Positions 11,924-15,697 of a DNA stretch of 15,697 bases are shown here, piece after piece. A program made the translations under genes and the position numbers. Positions within the stretch are counted from its first letter, which is position 1. Every line of letters begins with the position of its first letter. The notes under the pieces were generated by a model. The model was not told where the DNA came from. It searched no databases and saw only the letters and a program-made list of their open reading frames with translations. This stretch comes from JAWVFN01 sp963696625 (GTDB lineage: Bacteria; Actinomycetota; Thermoleophilia; Solirubrobacterales; 70-9): contig CAVOKZ010000044.1 in the NCBI GenBank assembly GCA_963696625.1, positions 1-15,697 on the forward strand. Direction: 5' to 3'.

Positions 11924-14671
11924 ATGATGGGACGAGCCATGCCCCCGCCCTCGCAACCGGACCCGGAAGAGCGTCTCGCCCTGCTGCTGCGGCATCTGGG
12001 CACCCGCCGCGAGGGGCTGACGCCGCGCGAGGCCGAGCGGCGCCTGCGGCAGCACGGGCCCAACGAGATTCGCCGCCGCGAGGGGCCGGGACGGCTGCGG
12101 GAGCTGAGCAGGCAGTTCACGCATCCGCTCGCGCTGCTGCTCTGGGTCGCCGCGGCACTCTCGATCGCGGGCGACCTGGTGCCGCTGGCGATCGCGATCG
12201 TCGCCGTGATCGTCCTCAACGCGATCTTCGCGTTCGCCCAGGAGGTGCAGGCCGAGCGAGCGACCGAGGCGCTGCAGGAGTTCCTGCCCCCCACCGTCCG
12301 CGTACGCAGGGACGGCGAGGAGATCGGGATCGATGCCGCGGCGCTCGTCCCGGGCGACGTCCTTCTGCTCTCCGAGGGTGAGCGCATCTCAGCCGACGCG
12401 CGGCTCCTCGCCGGTTCGCTCGAGGTCGACATGTCGCCGCTGACCGGCGAGTCGCAACCGGTGGCCCGGAGCGCCGGCGCCCCCAGCGCCGGCGGCACGC
12501 GGCTTGAGTCCGAGGACCTGGTGTTCAGCGGCAGCCTCTGCACAGCGGGCGAAGCCGAAGCGGTCGTCTACGCGACCGGCATGGGCACCCAACTGGGGCG
12601 CATCGCGGCGTTGACCCAGCGGGTCACCGCCGAAATCAGCCCGCTGCAGATTCAGGTCAACCATGCGGCCAAGCTGATCGCGGGCGTCGCCGTCGCCGGT
12701 GGCGTGCTGTTCCTTCTCATCGGGGTCACCATTGCCGGGCTTCCTCTCGACGATTCGCTGGTGTTCGCGATCGGCCTGCTGGTCGCCAACGTCCCCGAGG
12801 GCCTGCTGCCGACGATCACCCTCGCGCTCGCAGTGGGCGTACGGAGGATGGCCCGGCGCCGCGCGCTCGTCAAGCGGCTGACCGCGGTCGAGACGCTCGG
12901 ATCGACCGACGTGATCTGCACCGACAAGACCGGCACGCTGACCGAGGGGCGGATGTCGGTCTCGGCGGTCTGGGCCGACGGCGTAGAGGTGGATCCGGCG
13001 AGCCGGCCCTGGGCGGGCTCGCCGCCGGAGCCCTTCTCCGGGCTGCTGCGCACCGCGGTCCGCTGCAACAACGCCCACGTCGACCAGGGCGAGGAAGGCT
13101 GGCAGAGGGCCGGCGACCCCACCGAGAGCGCGCTGTTGACGGCCGCCGCCCAGCTCGGCGAGGACTGGTCGGGCGCCCAGCGAGAACGGGCGAACAGGCG
13201 CATGCTCCTCTTCGCCTTCGACCCCAGGCGGAAGCTGATGACCACCCTCGACACGGAGGGCACGGACCAGCGCTGGTTGCACGCGAAGGGCGCCCCGGCC
13301 GAGCTGCTCGCTCGCTGCGACCGGGTCAGGGGCGCCGACGGCGAACGGGACTTGACCGAGGAGGAGCGCACGCGCATCCAGGACGCCGCCGACGGGTACG
13401 CGCGGCGGGGCCTCCGCGTGCTCGGCTTCGCCGAGCGCCGGCTCGAGGCCCGCCCCCGCGACGAAGACCGCGATCGGCTCGAGTCAGCCCTCTGCTTCCT
13501 TGGCATCGCCGCGATGCGAGATCCGCCTCGCCCGGACGTGCCCGGTGCCGTCGCGCGCTGCAAGCGGGCGGGGATCCGGATCATGGTGGTCACCGGCGAT
13601 CACGCCCTGACCGCGGAGGCGATCGCCCGCGAAGTCGGCATCGTCACCGGCCAGCCCCGCGTGCTGAGCGGCACCGAGATCGACGCCATGGCTGAGACCG
13701 AGCTTGACCGCCTGGTAAATGAAACCGAGGAACTGGTGGTCGCGCGCAGCAATCCCGAGACCAAGCTCCACCTGGTCGCGGCGCTGCGCAGCGAAGGACA
13801 TACAGTCGCGATGACCGGCGACGGCGTAAACGACGCCCCCGCCCTTCGCCAAGCCGACATCGGGGTGGCGATGGGACTGAGCGGCACCGACGTCGCGCGC
13901 GAGGCCGCGACCGTCGTGCTCACAGACGACAACTTCGCCTCGATCGCGACGGCAGTCGAAGAAGGCCGCGTCGTCTACGACAACATCCGTAAGTTCGTCA
14001 CCTACATCTTTGCCCATGCCACGCCTGAAGTCGTGCCCTTCCTCATCTTCGCGCTCTCCGGAGGCGCCGTGCCATTGCCGCTGACAGCGCTGCAGATCCT
14101 CGCGATCGACCTCGGCACCGAGACCGTCCCGGCCGTCGCGCTCGGTCAGGAGCCCGGCGAGCCGGGAATCATGGACCGGCCCCCGCGCTCGCGCTCCGAG
14201 GGGATCATCAACCGCAGGATCCTCACCCGCGCCTGGCTGTGGCTCGGGATGGTCGAGGCGCTGCTCGTCACCGGGGGTTTCCTGTTCGTGCTCGCCGGCG
14301 CCGGCTGGTCGCCCGGCGACGCGACCGGATCGGGCTCGGCCCTGCACGACGATTACCTGACCGCAACCACGATGACCTTCGCCGGGATCACGGCCTGCCA
14401 GGTCGGCACCGCCTTTGCGGCGCGGACCAGCCGGGTCTCGCTGAAGCAGATCGGCGTCTTCTCCAACCCCCTGCTGCTCTGGGGCATCGCCTTCGAGCTC
14501 GCCTTCGCGGCGGCCGTCATCTACCTGCCGCCTCTGCAGGACGTGTTCCAGACCGAGGCGCTCGGCGGCCGCGAGCTGGCGCTGCTGGCCTGCTTCCCGT
14601 TGATCGTCTGGGGCTCCGACGAGCTGCGTCGCTGGTTGCTGCGGCGGCGCGAGGAGCCCTCGCGCGCATGA
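11924..14671 (+). CDS. Cation-transporting P-type ATPase, type II (IIC/Na,K-like)
   Basis: A 915-residue membrane cation pump. Seen in the sequence: an N-terminal cation-ATPase domain (GLTPREAERRLRQHGPNEI), TM1-TM2 (about 68-105), actuator TGES (174-177), TM3-TM4 (about 250-305) with VANVPEGLLPTIT, phosphorylation site CTDKTGTLTEG (Asp334), nucleotide-domain KGAPAE (about 455), TGDH (557-560), TGDGVNDAPAL (631-641), then TM5-TM10. PEGLL, VETLGST, AIDLGTETVPA and GIMDRPPR are closer to the Na,K/H,K subgroup than to SERCA. TM5 reads YIFAHATPEVVPFL, so the Na,K-ATPase Ser and Asn ligands are replaced by His and Ala. ATG 11924 is chosen for AGGGAAAGGG just upstream. The frame opens at 11873, and ATG 11939 is another option. 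The transported ion is uncertain (Na+, K+, Ca2+ or H+). Confidence 0.93.
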   Translation: MMGRAMPPPSQPDPEERLALLLRHLGTRREGLTPREAERRLRQHGPNEIRRREGPGRLRELSRQFTHPLALLLWVAAALSIAGDLVPLAIAIVAVIVLNAIFAFAQEVQAERATEALQEFLPPTVRVRRDGEEIGIDAAALVPGDVLLLSEGERISADARLLAGSLEVDMSPLTGESQPVARSAGAPSAGGTRLESEDLVFSGSLCTAGEAEAVVYATGMGTQLGRIAALTQRVTAEISPLQIQVNHAAKLIAGVAVAGGVLFLLIGVTIAGLPLDDSLVFAIGLLVANVPEGLLPTITLALAVGVRRMARRRALVKRLTAVETLGSTDVICTDKTGTLTEGRMSVSAVWADGVEVDPASRPWAGSPPEPFSGLLRTAVRCNNAHVDQGEEGWQRAGDPTESALLTAAAQLGEDWSGAQRERANRRMLLFAFDPRRKLMTTLDTEGTDQRWLHAKGAPAELLARCDRVRGADGERDLTEEERTRIQDAADGYARRGLRVLGFAERRLEARPRDEDRDRLESALCFLGIAAMRDPPRPDVPGAVARCKRAGIRIMVVTGDHALTAEAIAREVGIVTGQPRVLSGTEIDAMAETELDRLVNETEELVVARSNPETKLHLVAALRSEGHTVAMTGDGVNDAPALRQADIGVAMGLSGTDVAREAATVVLTDDNFASIATAVEEGRVVYDNIRKFVTYIFAHATPEVVPFLIFALSGGAVPLPLTALQILAIDLGTETVPAVALGQEPGEPGIMDRPPRSRSEGIINRRILTRAWLWLGMVEALLVTGGFLFVLAGAGWSPGDATGSGSALHDDYLTATTMTFAGITACQVGTAFAARTSRVSLKQIGVFSNPLLLWGIAFELAFAAAVIYLPPLQDVFQTEALGGRELALLACFPLIVWGSDELRRWLLRRREEPSRA

Positions 14672-15504
14672 GCCTCGACGCCGCGCTTCTGCGCGGAGCC
14701 GAGCGCGCCGTCGGGAAGGGGGCGGACCTCCTGCGTGAGAAGCGCTGGCACGTCGGCTCGATCATCCCCAAGGGGGACCGCGACTACGCGACCGAGGTCG
14801 ACGTGCGGATCGAGGAGACGATCCGAGCCGAGCTCGAGGAGATCGCACCCGGCACGTCGTTCCTCGGCGAGGAAGAAGGCGGCACCGACATCGCCGAGGC
14901 CGAGGCGGTTTGGGTGCTCGACCCGATCGACGGCACGGTCAACTTCGCCAATGGCAGCCCACTCTGCGCGATCTCGCTGGCCCTGGTCGAGCGGGGCGAG
15001 CCGACACTTGGTGTCATCGATCTGCCGCTGCTGGGCGAGCGTTACGTCGCCTGGCGCGGCGGCGGCGCCCACCTCAACGGCGAGCGCATCGGGGTCGTCG
15101 AGAAGCCGGGCCTAGACGAAGCGATGGTCGGCTTCGCCGACTTCGCGGTTGGCGAGAGCGCAAGGGTCGAGAATCGCATTCACGCTGAGCTGATGGGGCG
15201 CCTCGTCTCCGCTTCGCTGCGCGTCCGTGTGCATGGGTCAGAGAGCCTCGACCTCGCCTGGCTCGCGGCCGGGCGTCTCGACGTGACCGTAATGCTCTCG
15301 AACCTCCCGTGGGACGTGGCGGCCGGGGTGCTGATCGCGGGCGAGGCGGGAGCCGAGATGTTTGACCGCGACGGCTCGCCGTGGTCGCCGCACTCGGCGT
15401 TCACGATCGGAGCCACGCCGGGCCTCGTCGCCGAGCTCCTACCGATCGTTCAGGAGGCCGTCGAAGCCGCCGAATCCCCCGAATCGCCTCCATCCGGCGC
15501 TTGA
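14668..15504 (+). CDS. Inositol monophosphatase-family phosphatase
   Basis: A 278-residue Mg-dependent sugar/nucleotide phosphatase of the FIG superfamily. Seen in the sequence: metal-binding Glu in FLGEEEGG (about 66-72), the signature WVLDPIDGTVNFANG (Asp85, Asp88), GGGAHLNGERI, and WDVAAGVLIAGEAGAE (Asp216). It overlaps the ATPase gene by ATGA (14668-14671), with GAGGAG upstream (14651-14656), so the two are co-translated. The substrate could be inositol-1-phosphate, fructose-1,6-bisphosphate, histidinol phosphate or PAP, and the motifs do not separate these. The last 20 residues are low-complexity (AESPESPPSGA). The 3' end overlaps the convergent sugar-kinase gene by 55 bp. Confidence 0.93.
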   Translation: MSLDAALLRGAERAVGKGADLLREKRWHVGSIIPKGDRDYATEVDVRIEETIRAELEEIAPGTSFLGEEEGGTDIAEAEAVWVLDPIDGTVNFANGSPLCAISLALVERGEPTLGVIDLPLLGERYVAWRGGGAHLNGERIGVVEKPGLDEAMVGFADFAVGESARVENRIHAELMGRLVSASLRVRVHGSESLDLAWLAAGRLDVTVMLSNLPWDVAAGVLIAGEAGAEMFDRDGSPWSPHSAFTIGATPGLVAELLPIVQEAVEAAESPESPPSGA

Positions 15505-15697
15505 GCCGGCTCGAACGCGACGAGGCGAACCTCGGCTGCGAGCGTGGAAATCTCGGCTGGACTGCCGGTTCCGAGACCGTGACGCGTGACGTTGAGCGCC
15601 CCCGCGGCGGCCCCTGCCCGCAGCGCGTCCTCGACGCCTAACCCGCCCGCGAGTGCCACCCCGATGCCGGCGAACATCGAGTCGCCGGCGCCCTGTT
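15450..15697 (-). CDS. PfkB-family carbohydrate kinase, C-terminal part (runs off the window)
   Basis: The frame is open to the window edge, and only the C-terminal 81 or so residues are visible. It begins with QGAGDSMFAGIGVAL, the second PfkB signature, with the catalytic Asp in GAGD. It then reads AGAAAGALNVTRHGLGT, the usual C-terminal helix and nucleotide-site region. The form GAGDSM is most typical of 1-phosphofructokinase/tagatose-6-phosphate kinase-like members, so a phosphosugar kinase is favoured over ribokinase. The family core ends near AAEVRLVAF. The remaining tail, rich in Ala, Gly, Asp and Ser, lies antisense to the end of the phosphatase gene. The stop is TGA at 15450-15452. 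Confidence 0.85.
   Translation of the reverse strand, partial: QGAGDSMFAGIGVALAGGLGVEDALRAGAAAGALNVTRHGLGTGSPAEISTLAAEVRLVAFEPAQAPDGGDSGDSAASTAS

Overview
The window reads as GC-rich actinobacterial DNA. My best guess is the class Thermoleophilia, because the GTP-type PEP carboxykinase, the wax ester synthase/DGAT and the TreT-type trehalose synthase all look actinobacterial. This is judged from remembered family sequences, not from a search. The sequence starts exactly on the terminal TG of an insertion sequence.

Layout. (1) 1-2402 is an accessory zone. It holds a complete-ended IS3-family element (1-1266) whose orfB is broken by a frameshift, two identical 72-bp palindromic repeats (1300-1452), and a two-gene module of a small Xre-type HTH protein and a nucleotidyltransferase (1571-2402) behind an AT-rich promoter with a 20-bp palindrome. 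(2) 2399-4213, minus strand, is pckG, whose stop codon overlaps that of the nucleotidyltransferase. (3) 4404-11855, plus strand, is a tightly overlapping five-gene operon: wax ester synthase/DGAT, then the gamma, alpha and beta subunits of a pyruvate/2-oxoacid:ferredoxin oxidoreductase, then a 1032-residue protein. That last protein joins a GltD-like FAD/NADPH oxidoreductase, a two-cluster ferredoxin segment and a complete TreT-like trehalose synthase in one reading frame. (4) 11924-15504 holds a P-type ATPase resembling the Na,K-ATPase subgroup and, overlapping it by 4 bp, an inositol-monophosphatase-family phosphatase. (5) 15450-15697, minus strand, is the C-terminal end of a PfkB-family sugar kinase that runs off the window.

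How the genes fit together (inference). PEP carboxykinase, pyruvate:ferredoxin oxidoreductase, an NADP(H)-ferredoxin module, acyl-lipid storage and trehalose synthesis all lie between central carbon and reserve metabolism. The por cluster has no separate delta (ferredoxin) subunit, and the ferredoxin segment of the fusion protein probably does that job. The redox-trehalose synthase fusion is the most unusual thing here. The HTH-nucleotidyltransferase pair and the palindromic repeats come next.
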